NCBI GenBank assembly: GCA_034359265.1
Contig: CP136893.1
Location: forward strand, 42,109,501 to 42,173,500
DNA length: 64,000 nt
Direction: 5' to 3'
From: Canna indica
Taxonomy: Eukaryota > Streptophyta > Magnoliopsida > Zingiberales > Cannaceae
This document shows, piece after piece, positions 11,228-21,968 of this stretch. Every line of letters begins with the position of its first letter. The stretch's first letter is position 1. The position numbers and the translations under genes were made by a program. The notes beneath the pieces were generated by a model that did not search any database, had not been told where the DNA came from, and was given only the letters and a program-made list of their open reading frames with translations.

Positions 11228-11434
11228 TGCGATGGCAATTTAGCTGGTGCAAGGCTGTTTAAAAACTATCGCAAAGCCATCACAAAATGTAATATTAGCA
11301 ACAACGACGATTTTCATTGCAATGCCATCGCTGACTTGTGATGGTCATTTTTTGCCATTGTAATGTCATCGTTGTCTGCGACCAACTAACTATAGCATAT
11401 TCGCCCGTTGTAGATAACAATTTTTTTAGTAGTG
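11228..11434 (+). mobile_element. Right terminus of a second CACTA-like family
   Basis: The block ends TTTTTTTAGTAGTG at 11434 (complement CACTACTAAAAAAA) and carries inverted and direct motifs such as GCGATGGC, AATGCCATCGC and GTGATGG, as expected for CACTA subterminal repeats. They differ from the TTGGTATTACCAA family. The bases right after the end resume a kinase reading frame, which supports a precise boundary. No left terminus was found. Confidence 0.5.
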
Positions 11435-12065
11435 CATAGAGATTCTCATGTTACCACGTACAAAGCTGTGCGCAGAACTGTGGGGAGCAAATTGCTGCAG
11501 AGTACCACTCCACAGGGTTGTTCTATGAGAAGATTGATGTTTTCGGCTTTGAAATTCTCCTTGAACTGATCATTGGCTTGAGTGCTCTGGAGTTTATATA
11601 GCAAAGGATGAAACTACAAAGGCGCCATGCTTGACTCAGTAATCTTGATTTCAATTATGTCACTCTTGCACATTTTATCAAGCATGCTATCAACCTAAAA
11701 TTGAGTCTTTCTTGAGTTGAAACCTGATGATGATTTGCTTGACCAGGTAATACAAGTGCATTAAGAGAAGAAGCTTGAGATGCTTGTTGACAAGGATTTG
11801 AAGGAACGATCAGGTTGAGCTTGAGGAGATAGTCCTAGTACGTAGCATCCTTTGTGTACCTAGTATATCCTCGGCAATAGGTCTAAAATGTCGGATGTGG
11901 TGCGCATGCTTGAAAACAATGACCTTACCGAGAGATGAGAAATCTCTGGATGTGTCGATGATTGCAAGATCGAAGGATCGAAATTCTTGTTGGAGCGTTA
12001 CTCCAACATGATCGATGAGTACTCTTCATTGTCGGTCCAAGCAGAGCTTTCCAGACCAAGCATAG
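11435..12065 (+). pseudogene. LRR receptor kinase (NIK/LRR-II type), 3' fragment, broken
   Basis: Immediately after the CACTA-like end the frame encodes HRDSHVTT, part of the kinase activation loop. Then follow EYHSTGLFYEKIDVFGFEIL and LELIIGLSALEF, matching kinase subdomains VIII-IX of NIK-type receptor kinases. An apparent GT-AG-position intron remnant (about 11,645-11,750, ending TTGCTTGACCAG) separates KGAMLDSV-like sequence from KKLEMLVDKDLKER. The tail includes MSDVVRMLENNDLTER and, near 12,010-12,065, LERYSNMIDEYSSLSVQAEL, like the end of NIK proteins. Several frameshifts and stops are present. The receptor, membrane segment and kinase N-lobe are missing. NIK kinases are plasma-membrane receptors in development and antiviral signalling, but this copy cannot work. 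Confidence 0.75.
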
Positions 12066-13529
12066 GAAGCAATTTTATAGAAGAGAAGGAGATGGGGTTG
12101 GAGTTTGAGCAGTAGAGAAGGAGGTGGATAGACACCAAAGGAGAAGAGGTAGCATCGGAGATCTATGGAGTGGAGTTTGAGCGTGGAAGAAAAAGGAGTC
12201 GTGTGAGCCTACTTGCAGCTTTTAAGCTTTACTTTTGGGTTCTTTGGGCTGCTTTACTTGATGATTTTTTGGGCTTTACTTGTCATTATTTTCTTATATC
12301 AACTACAATCAATGTTAAATATTATATAGATATTGTGTAAAACATATAGTTTAGTCAAAGAAAATAAATTATGGGCGTGAAAACTAAAATGATCAAATTG
12401 TTTTTATCATTATTTATATTATAATATAAATCATTTAACTGATCTAATCTTTTTAAGGAACACAACTTGATCTAAAATCAATAATAAATCGAGTTGCGTA
12501 AGTATATATGAGTTGCGTGGCTCGAAATGAACATCGTACGATCGACTGGACTTAACCACTACAACTCGAGCTTGCATTGAGGTTGTAGACCAAGCCTACG
12601 TCTGCCTAAACAAAATAGTTAGGCTAACAATTTGGATTCATTAGGTCAAGTTTTAGACCAGATTTTATCTACTTTGAATCATACATTTTTCATGTTGAAT
12701 ACATTACCTAATTAACCCAAGTCAGCAATATATAACTAGACAGGCATGGGGTTGGGTTAGAGCCCTACAAAATTTATGTAATAAAATAAAGAAAATTTAC
12801 ATGATTTTATCATTTGACCCAAATTTCACTCTAAACAACTTCTATAAGATAAATACATTTAATCATATTAAACATTAATTTGTTATGATTTAAAAATACG
12901 AAAAATAAGACCATGTGCAAAATAGCATGCCGCCAGTCACCTGCGTGCATCAAATAGTTTCCAAGGTGATATATAAATGAAGTCATAACATGCAAGCTTA
13001 AGTGCCACTTGGTTCATTCAAACCTTTGAGTTTTGACTTACAAATATTGAAGAATATGAAACTAGCTATACTAGTCAACGGCAACTAACAGGAAGATCCT
13101 GTTTCGGTCAAAAACATCATGTTTACCACTTTTAGTTTATTACTGCATGCTTAACAAATTTCTAAATCTAGTTAAGCAATATATTCTAAATCTGGTTAAT
13201 CAAATCTGTTCAATCGATCTAGGTTAAAGGAAAATTATATTTGAATTTCAAAACATATTATATTATTCAACAATAATAATTTTGCAAAAAAGAAGTACCA
13301 TAGATTAAATCTAAGAACAAGTTGTTTCTTATAATCCAACTGGTGGGTCAAATAAGCAACAAAGTTTTCCAATGTTTGAAGTTGGTTAGTCTGAAGGATG
13401 AATGCAGGTCCAAGTCTCAACTTGGAACGCTGACTTCTCTTCTGATCTGCAGCACTTTCAATTCGTGCTTTGGAGTGCATGCCTTACCTGGTTGCTTCCT
13501 CATCGTCTGCAAAATTAAGCTGATGATGA
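12066..13529. other. AT-rich spacer, no gene recognised
   Basis: No convincing coding frame or RNA gene is visible. Frames at 13,235-13,534 on both strands overlap each other and match no family I recognise. This is the only large stretch upstream of the peptide gene that could hold its promoter. Confidence 0.4.
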
Positions 13530-13538
13530 TATAAATAT
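13530..13538 (+). promoter_or_regulatory. TATA box of the peptide gene
   Basis: TATAAATAT lies 34 bases before the first ATG (13,564) and 58 before the second (13,588). With the usual plant spacing of about 30 bases to the cap site, transcription would start at about 13,560, almost on the first ATG. This favours the second ATG as the real start. Confidence 0.5.
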
Positions 13539-13563
13539 ATGCACCAGTTTCTCTTTTTCAGCC

Positions 13564-13827
13564 ATGTCCATATCAATATCTCTAGCAATGAGTTCTTTTA
13601 GCAGAAACCAGCAGCTTAAAGTGTTGAGATGTCTGATCTTCATCTTCTTGCTCTTCAATACTTTTCGATCCCCGGTGGAAGCACGGAGCTTAACGCGATT
13701 GAGGAATCAATTGAAAGTGGATATGGTGTTTGAATCCTTACCGCAGGGCTCGAATGAATCTTCTGGTCCTTCGGGCTGTACCAACGGCTCGAGCAACAAT
13801 GGTGGACCTTGCCCGATAGGCCAATGA
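13564..13827 (+). CDS. Small secreted peptide precursor with an SGPS motif
   Basis: This single-exon frame of 87 codons (79 from the ATG at 13,588) has a classic secretory N terminus: a basic stretch ending LKVLR, the hydrophobic core CLIFIFLLFNTF, then PVEARS as a likely cleavage region. The rest is a short polar pro-region and a conserved-looking tail, ESSGPSGCTNGSSNNGGPCP, ending IGQ. The SGPS core recalls the PAMP-induced peptide (PIP) and related IDA-like families of plant signalling peptides, whose mature forms sit at the C terminus. Here two cysteines 12 residues apart follow it, which is not typical of PIPs. I therefore do not assign a family. There are no stops or frameshifts, it is not transposon-like, and a TATA box precedes it. 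An untranscribed relic remains possible. Confidence 0.6.
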   Translation: MSISISLAMSSFSRNQQLKVLRCLIFIFLLFNTFRSPVEARSLTRLRNQLKVDMVFESLPQGSNESSGPSGCTNGSSNNGGPCPIGQ

Positions 13828-14036
13828 GTTAAGTGTTGTGGCTACGTCAACCAACCTGCTCATCGTCCTTGCCTCATTCCTTGTGTTTCTTTTCTTGAGA
13901 ATTGTAGATGATAATTTATTCTTTCTTTCTTTTGGCCTTGGTTGGATATAATTAACCTTGGTCGGATATTCTCTGTTCTTTTGTCCTTGAAAAATAATTG
14001 AATTAATTGTTGAATAGAATTTGGAATTATTTTGAT
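13828..14036. other. 3' flank of the peptide gene
   Basis: This T-rich flank contains AATAATTGAATTAATT-like AT stretches that could serve for polyadenylation. No separate gene is seen. The boundary with the GCGACGG repeats of the next transposon remnant lies near 14,037. Confidence 0.35.
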
Positions 14037-15560
14037 TCATAACGAACTGCTCATCGTCGCAACTATTATCTCCGCGACGGAACTGTGATTGCCGCTGCCG
14101 TCGCAAAATTTAGCTCTGCGACGGTTCTGCGACCGCTTTGCCGTCACAGTACGGTCGCAATTACAATTGCGATCGATTTTGGCGACCTGTTCGATACATC
14201 TTTTGCGACGGCCGCATCGTCGCAAATGTGTATTTTGTTTTTTTTAAAATGATTTAATAATATTTGATTAAAATACCTGTTTACAGTATTTGACATCAAA
14301 TTATATTAAAATGCCACAACGAGGGATGCCTATAATATATCAAACAAGACATCAAATTAATTATAATATAAACCATCATATTTATTTCAAAATGTAATGT
14401 GTACATCGTATCAAAACATATTACATCGATCATGTCGAAACATATTCACATCAAAATAGAAAATAAACTATACATCAATCATAAAGAGCATCATGTGGCG
14501 GTGAGGAGAGGGGCTGCGTCGGGAGGGCATCAGCTGGCGTCGCGTCGAATGACAGGGGAGGCCGAGGGGTCGGAGTACTAGTCATGGAAGAGACAATATG
14601 TGCCATGTACTCCCTTATAGCAACCATCTCAATAATGAGGCGTGCATAGGAAGCCTCTATTTCAGTGTGCGAAGCCTGTAATTCTGCGTTTGAAGCCTCT
14701 AAGACTGCAAATCAATCCTAGCCTGCATGTGATGTTGATGGACCAGCGATGGAAGAGGTGAAGGCAAACGACCCTGCACCATGTGACTGCAATAACCTTA
14801 GTGCGTGGGCCGTTGCGCCAATGTCATATACACAGTTGTGGTCGACTTCTGTCACCTACATCGATGCGCCAACATCAAGCTGATGCTACACAGGATCATC
14901 TCCCCGCTTGGTCACCAACTCAGTATACGTGCCCTTTAAAGATTGATTAATTAAATTAATTATACATAATTGAACTAATATAATTTTTTTAAAATATGAA
15001 ATTTTATTAAATATTAACTTACTATGATCGTCTCCTGCCTCCCGCTAATGAACTCACCCCGACGAGGACCATGCCTATATCTATGTGTCTTCTCAAAGAC
15101 CCTCAAAGGATTAGCCGGGATGAGCATCCCCCGCGCGCTCGTCTCGCGTCCCCTGCAATAAAATAAATATAATTAGTTTTTCTGTAATAATAATAAATAA
15201 TAAAAATAATTATTAAATAACTTACCAAGCGACGCTCGTGACCAGTAAATGGGATGGACCCACCAGTATGTCAGGCCACAGATCCCTCAACTAGCATCAT
15301 CCGGTTCCGGTGCACCGTCCGGGAGGCACCCTGCCACTCCTTTGATGCCCAGATGTCGCATAGCTGATCCCATACATGACCTGTTATCCAGTTGGGCCCA
15401 TATCCCTTCAGCGCGTCCATAGGCGTATCCCGATTACCTTGAAAAAGAAAATCCCAATTGGGCTCATCTCACGCCGGTGGAGGATATCATTGAAAAGCTT
15501 CTTATGTAAGTTTCCCAAGCATCTTCTACCTGAGCTTGAATGATAGGGTCCTAGGTGTAT
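14037..15560 (-). mobile_element. CACTA derivative keeping a Transposase_24-type gene
   Basis: The GC-rich block at 14,037-14,230 holds direct and inverted copies of GCGACGG / CCGTCGC, typical of CACTA subterminal repeats. On the minus strand, 15,230-15,430 encodes GYGPNWITGHVWDQLCDIWA, then KEWQGASRTVHRNRMM and, after a stop, HTGGSIPFTGHERRLV. An intron-separated block near 15,020-15,160 encodes LRVFEKTHRYRHGPRRGEFI. These align in order with the second gene of the large CACTA at 54,705-58,773, the plant transposase (Ptta/En/Spm) family. No tnp2-type transposase is present. Neither terminus is precisely identifiable, so the boundaries are approximate. Confidence 0.65.
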
Positions 15561-16346
15561 CGGGCTTAAAAAAGAAAATATTAATACAATTATTTAAATC
15601 TAAATAATGAGCATACATCATTGAAAAATTGGATCTTAATATATTAGAAAGGAAACTTGATACATAAATTAAATAATGAACAAAAGCTAAAACTTTCTAG
15701 CGAAAACCTTGAGACCCAATAACTCATTAATAAAGATTCTAAGGAACAATAGTGGATTAGGAATATGCCAAGCATCCAAGATAAAAGGCGGGGTTGCTTT
15801 TGTCTTGAGTTGAAGATACTTCCGACAAGAAGAATACAAACAAATAGTGATTGGCTTTGGGCAAAGCACTTAGTTGACGCAACAACTAATTGAGATATAG
15901 CAAAAGAGAATCCCCTAGCACATAAACATTCAAGAATCCCCTAGCACATACTGAATGTTAGTGAAAGTGCTATCATATGCTCCAAACCAAGTCAAAATTA
16001 AAAAAGCAACCATAGGTAAAACTAATTGTTGGCACTTCAGGTTAGAAGGTGGCCTTGAAGTAATTGCCAATCTAGTTATATATAGCAGCAAATCAAACTA
16101 GTTAAACAGAGGTGAAGAATTAAAATCAATTAAAATGCTGCATGCTAAAACTACACGCATATGCAGCTACAAGTTAAGATACAATCATATATCAACTAGT
16201 TGAGTCTGGGAAAAGTGCAGTAAAAGCAATAACTGTAATGCGCACTTGATGCATGCATTATCAATTTCCAAACTATTCTGGCACTTGACCAACCAAGGCT
16301 GTATGACTGCATGCTAGTCACATGCCAGCATGAAGGATCTAAGATA
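15561..16346. other. Unassigned stretch
   Basis: No coding frame with a recognisable product is present. A short local repeat, AATCCCCTAGCACATA, occurs twice at about 15,910-15,950. The stretch lies between a CACTA derivative and a Sirevirus-like LTR. Confidence 0.35.
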
Positions 16347-17689
16347 TGTTGTTAAAATGACGACATTAGATGGGGTGAATACTATGTTAACTAATCTTTT
16401 TGCCTAATTCGATTTCAATCGTTTTCTTAAACTACTTAGGCAATTTACAATTCAACGACTAAATGTGAAAGCGAGTAATGAAGATAAATAATGCGATACA
16501 CAAAGAGAACAACGCTAACACAATTATTTATAATGGTTCGGGCCCAATACCTACTCCACTACCTAAGCACCCCACTTGGGATTTCCAAACAAATTTTATT
16601 AGATTATCTTGTTTCCTTTACAATGAGGACGTTTTCACCGGAGAGTCTCCGCTTTCACACCGAATGCACTTCCACCCCCGGAAGTCTCCGTCTTCCTACC
16701 GAGAGCACTCTCCCACCTCAAACCTAAGGACAATAAGAACTAATCTTAACAAACTATGTTTACACCGGTGGATTTAAACCTTAAACACCAAATTTACCAC
16801 CCAACTTCAAGACCTACTCTCTAGGTCTTACTCTAACTCAAATACAAAGAAATAAACAAGAAAATACACAACTTAATGGAGCAATAAATCAAACAACAAA
16901 TACTTAGCTCCAAAAGAGACTCCCTAGTCCTCTTGATGTCTCAAATTGATGAATCGATGAAGCTTGAAGGCTATGTCAATGAGAGGAGAGATCAAACTAG
17001 GGTTTCACCAAAGAGTGGCTCAATGAGTCTTAATGATCATCAAAATATGGCTCTAGGAATGTTGGATGAGTGGTGGAAGGCTTGCTAAGGCTTACTAGTC
17101 ATTTTCGCCGTCCGGTCGCCGGTCCGGTCGATCGCTGGTCCGGTTGATCGCCGGTCTACCGATGTATCGAGCGATCGAAGGCATACTGCAGCTTTCTGGC
17201 ACACTTCGGTCGACCAAATTGGCTACTGCCAATTTTTTGCCACATTTGGTCGATCGAATTGGCTGTTGCCAATTTTTTGACCATATTTGGTCGACCGAAT
17301 TGGCTACTACCAATTCTTCGCCACATTCGATCGACCGACCGATCGACCGAACCTAGGCTGAACTTGATTTTTTTCAGCCTTCTTCTTGCGCGCTTTATTT
17401 TCGAGTTCCGGCCTTCAACGTGCGTCAACTTAGAGATCTTTCCATGTGTTCTTTAGACTCGTCCAAGACGTCTTTGGTGCACGCGTCGAACTTCTAGAGA
17501 TTTCCACGACGAACCTGAATGCATCGATCAATGTCCTTTCGATTTTCCAATTTCTTCGATATTTTCGATCAAGGACATCGAGTGCTAATCAATATGGAAC
17601 CTAAAAGTAATTCTCCATAAAATATTAGTTCCATATTTGTTATCATAAAAACCAAGATTAAGACTAAGGTAGAAAATCTTAGGCCAACA
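16347..17689 (-). repeat. Sirevirus-like (copia) LTR, minus strand
   Basis: The block runs from TGTTGTTAAAATG to GGCCAACA and is thus bounded by TG...CA-type ends. It is similar throughout to the LTR at 40,561-44,231, sharing CCTACTCCACTACCTAAGCA and TACCGAGAGCACTCTCCCACC. Read on the minus strand, the LTR start TGTTGGCCTAAG is preceded by AAAAAGGGGAAGAT (17,690-17,705), a polypurine tract. This sets the orientation. The internal region is cut after about 40 bases by the Mutator-like element. The predicted small frames inside are not genes. Confidence 0.65.
17208..17330. repeat. 40-bp tandem repeat in the LTR, three copies
   Basis: Copies start at 17,208, 17,248 and 17,289, each GGTCGACC-like, then AAATTGGCTACTGCCAATT, then TTTTGCCACATTT. 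Each unit contains a small palindrome (ATTGGC...GCCAAT). The position is near the minus-strand promoter end of the LTR, so an enhancer-type array is possible. Confidence 0.7.
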
Positions 17690-17712
17690 ATCTTCCCCTT
17701 TTTGATGATTAC
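17690..17712 (-). other. Polypurine tract next to the LTR
   Basis: On the minus strand AATCATCAAAAAGGGGAAGAT directly abuts the LTR start TGTTGGCC. A nearly identical sequence adjoins the second LTR at 44,232-44,255. This is the plus-strand primer position in copia elements and fixes the orientation. Confidence 0.6.
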
Positions 17713-19209
17713 ACACATCCTTAAGAAAAGGGTAATTACCTGAATATATCCTGAACTATGGACTTTGTCTCAAATCTATCCTGAACATAGACTTCTTCAA
17801 ATTGCATCCTCAACTATCACATTTGTTTCAATTGCATTCCTCCGTCAAAATTCCGTCAGCTACCCCGTTAACCCTGTCACGTGGCATGTACACGTGTATT
17901 AAAAAACTATTTTTTTTGAAATTGAATAATTTTTTTAAAAAAACTTTTCTGAGGTCCACATGTGCTATACACATGGATTAAAAAATTATACAAAATATTT
18001 TTTAAAGTGTTCTGGCTTGTCTTTTTGCCCTAAATTAAACCCTGACTGCCACACATGTTCCCCGACATCAACTTCCCATCTGCCTCACCCGTTGCTCGAA
18101 GCTTCGGCAATCGGTGATAATAACAATTCTTCGGTGACTGATCCGGCTTCGGTGATGAGGAATCCCTGACTACAACAATTGGTCGCAGCTCGCAGAATGA
18201 CAGCTCGAGGGAAACAACCCCTGTGTCGTTATACTCGACGTTGCAGGACCATCCTTCCTCCCTTTATGTTTTCGTGTGTGTTTGATTCACATTTATGTTT
18301 TGAACCAATATTAGAGTTTATTTGAATCGACGGTTAGGGCTTTGAGATTTCTTGTTTTCGAGTGTTTATATGTTATATTAACTGTTAATCTATATTCATA
18401 TCTTACTATTAGCAGCTATGATTTAGTATTTACTGCTATGGTTATAGGAATCATAATTTGGATGTTAGCAGCTGTGAAAGAGCTATTTTTGATATAATCT
18501 GATTTATGTTCATGTAATCTGGTTTATTGTTTATTTTTTATTCTCTATTAACTAGTGTTAGTATACCTTGTTATTATCCAGATCCATCTTCATCTTGGAG
18601 TGATTGGAATGAAGCAAGTACAAGTTAAGCAATACCAGTGGCAGATGCTCTCCAGGAACAACCTGTTGAACCAATTGCAGATCCTCCTCAAGAAACCACA
18701 TTCATCATGAAGAGTTATGTAAAGGAACACAAGTGTTCTAGAAGTATGACAAATAGACAAGCAACTATTGAGTGGCTAGCCAACTATTATATGGAGCAAT
18801 TTAGACAGAATCCAAGTTGGGATGTGAAGCTTAAGGCCATGGATTTTCAATCCAAATTTTATATTCCAATCGCTAGAGCTAAATGGTACAGAGTGAGATT
18901 GTACGCATTAGAAAAGCTTCGTGGTAGTGTGGAGGATCATTATGCACTTTTGAGGCCCTATTTAGCTGAGCTTCAAAAGAAAAATCCAGCGAGCATAATT
19001 AATATTGTATGTGACTGGGAGTTTACTGGTGCACCCCTTACTTTTAAAAGGCTATACATTGGGTTTGATGCTCTAAAGAAGGGGTTTTTGCATGGTTGTC
19101 GGCAATTGTTTGATTTGATGGTTGCTTTTTGAAAACTTTTTTGGGTGGACAGTTATCATCCGCAATTGGCATCGACGGAAACAACTAAATGTTTCCCATT
19201 GCATGGGCA

Positions 19210-19214
19210 CTTGT
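19210..19214. other. Target duplication of gypsy 1 (left copy)
   Basis: CTTGT precedes the 5' LTR, and GTTGT (28,882-28,886) follows the 3' LTR. The match is four of five bases, as expected for an old 5-bp duplication. Removing element and one copy restores the transposase frame at IAWALVERE. Confidence 0.6.
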
Positions 19215-21750
19215 TGTAAGACCCGGGAAAATTTCCTAATATAAAAATCTATTTTTGGTGCAACACGCCGGACCCGGGGATAGTCGAGTCGAGCCTCAGG
19301 ATCGCCTCGAGTGAAAAGGTATGACTCGACTAATGATGGATGGAATTTTATTGGGTGATTGACTTTCCCTTTATGCAATCATACCTTAAATCAAGTTTAA
19401 ATCGACTCATGTTGTGGGTTGAGTCGGAACCCAAGTTGAGTTCGGGTTTAGTCGAGTTTTGAGTATGAGTCAGGTGAGTCAACAGCCTATATGGAAGGCT
19501 AGATGAGGGATTAAAACCCCTCATCCTTGTGCCGTGCGACTCATCCTTGGAGTCGCACAAGGCAGCCTAGGGAGAGAGGGAGAAGAGCAAGGAGAAGGGG
19601 GGCTTGGATCGATCCGGGATTTCGCGCCGTCGCCGGAAGATTCAAAGTCGTCGTCATCCGATCTTTCGTTCTCCGCAATCAATGTGAGTGGTTAGAATTT
19701 GAAAGCTTGGGGGAAGCGGGTAGCCGAACCCCTAGATGTGATAGGATGAGTTTTCTCGCGATCTTTCCGGCGGATCTTGGTTTCATCGATGTGTATTCAC
19801 AATTTTGTACGAGTTCTTATTGGATCATCTAGTTTCTTCGCCGATTTCTTAAGTACTAGGACTGCCGAGTCATGGGAAAAGGGGAAAGGTCATGCCAAAA
19901 TTTTCCCCAATTCCCTTGACGGAAAGAAAGCCATTGGACGATCTCATGTTCATGAATTATGTAGTCTGAATCGTCAATTTTACGTGTTATGAAGCATGTC
20001 TTCCCTAGAAACCTCTGATGTGGCCAAATGAACCCTACACCTCATGAAGAGGGTTCGGCCAAGGGTAACGGAAGGGGTAAAATAGTCCACTTGTTATTAA
20101 GTTATATCAGAATCGAAGAATTAGAGGCATAGTTAGAGTCCCCTTTCCCTTTTCTACCTTAAGGGCCATGGCCGAGCAAGATTTTCCTTGCTCATGGCTC
20201 GGCCAAGACTAGGGAGGGGGAAAGAGGGTAGCTTTAGATGGAAACTTTCATGGTTAGGTTCAACAATAGAGGTATGACGATACTTAGGAAGAACACCAAT
20301 CATAGCAAGTAAATTGATTGATTATGAGATTGTAGGAATGCTAGCTTTATGACCATCCTTAGCATTAGATCTTTAATGTTGCAATTGTTTACCATCCTTA
20401 GTATTTCCTACATTTATGAATTCATTGCTACCTTGCCATGCTAGATAATTGTTTCTTATTGAGCTTAATTCCTAAGGTAGTGTAAAGTTGTTATGTATGA
20501 ATATTGTGGTTATATATAGTAGATGTTGTAACATTTGAATATTTTTCTTTAGATTATACATGCTGTCCAAAAATGTTCATGGGCGGAATTCCAAAGTCGA
20601 TACAAGGAATTCCTCACCCAAGGTAGTGTGGAAGGTTAGATAACATGTAAGGCGTCGCGAGACATTCATCGTACTTATATGAAAACTTAGCTAGGAGACG
20701 ATATCACTTCTAGTACTTCTTGTAAACATTTGGAAATCTAGAACTCTTAGGTGTACAAATTTTGAAAGGGCGGCATAAATTATTGACCCTGTAGCCCGGA
20801 TTAGGGCCAGATATGGGCAATGGCCCGAAGTGTATATATGGAAACCCTAGGACATTGATTGTGTGATGTGCTTGAGATGGTCCGCCGAAGAGCGTGGAGG
20901 TCGGGAATGACCAATGCTCAGCTCGGCTAGTGTTGGGTCTTGAGGTGCGCCAGTGGGCCCGCTAGGTGCCAGACCCCAGTTGGGTGGGACTAGCTATCCT
21001 TACCCCAAACGGTGTTCGAAGACTAGTAGACCATCCTAGTCGACGGCCCGAGATTGTTTGCTTACATCTTGAGATGATGTGGTCGATGGTCAGTATGATA
21101 CTACCTGATATGGTAGGGACGGTTGTAGCTGAGATATTTATTCCATAAGTTGGCCGAAGGGCTGGATGCTGGAGGCTTGATAGGCCGAGATGGCAGGTTA
21201 TCACATGTTCAGTTTGTACAGATTGACCCATTGGGGTCGGTAGTCGCATTAGAAATAGTTTACCTCCTTGTACTTTCATTTTGTTGCCTTATATGATATG
21301 CATGCATAATTGAGGCTTAGGTGGAGGTTCGCTAGAGCCACTCACTCAGTTCCAAGTGGACTTACAGTTTATTCTTTATTTTTGCAGAGCATGAGCAGTG
21401 TCTTTGGCTTGTCGACATGGTGCAGCTTGTGGGTGGGAGGCGGTGCCATATCTCGTAGCGGCGTCCATGAGTCTTAGACCAATGTCTAGTAGTTGCTTTT
21501 AGTTTTTGCACTAACAGTTGTATTTGAAAGAGTTGTAAAACTTGTTACTTGAAACGTTCAATTATTTTGATGTTGGTGTTTTTACTTGTTTTGGAAAACA
21601 TAAAATTGTGACTTTGAAAACTTTTAATAAAGTGTGTTGAGATTTATTTTATCGATAAGATTTGGTTTTCCTTATATCAGTGTAGACAGTAGGCTACAGG
21701 GCAGGATGTAGGCCCTGGCCGGTCACACTCCCCTCAGTTAGGGTGTGACA
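19215..21750 (+). repeat. 5' LTR of gypsy 1
   Basis: The LTR begins TGTAAGACCCGGGAAAATTT and ends GGGTGTGACA, 2,536 bases. It is about 360 bases longer than the 3' LTR because of a deletion in the latter. A donor-like ATGTGAGTGG (AGGTGAGTGG in the 3' LTR) lies near 19,683. Small frames inside, repeated in both LTRs, are not genes. Confidence 0.9.
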
Positions 21751-21754
21751 AAGT

Positions 21755-21766
21755 TGGTATCAGAGC
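21755..21766 (+). other. Primer-binding site, initiator tRNA-Met
   Basis: TGGTATCAGAGC, complementary to the 3' end of plant initiator tRNA-Met, lies four bases after the LTR. It fixes both the LTR boundary and the strand. Confidence 0.9.
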
Positions 21767-21968
21767 CCTAGGTTAGGTCTTGTCTATGACTCAGTGTTGG
21801 GTACCGTATGAGGCATATGCTAGCATGCCGACATACGGTATAGTTATCCTACGAGATTGGGCGACCACTCCTGCACTCAACGCACCATGCAGTTAGTAAG
21901 TTTAAAGGGTTTTTGTTAAGAATTTAATATGTGATAGGCAACCTCTTTTTCTTTCCTGTGATAGTGCA

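Noticed and set aside
13738..14106. 122-codon minus-strand frame rich in arginine
   Set aside because: It overlaps the peptide gene antisense and the GCGACGG subterminal repeats, which explain the Arg-rich translation.
19527..19832. Frame MCRATHPWSRTRQPRERGRR repeated at 27,016
   Set aside because: It is present in both LTRs of gypsy 1 at the same place, so it is non-coding LTR leader sequence.
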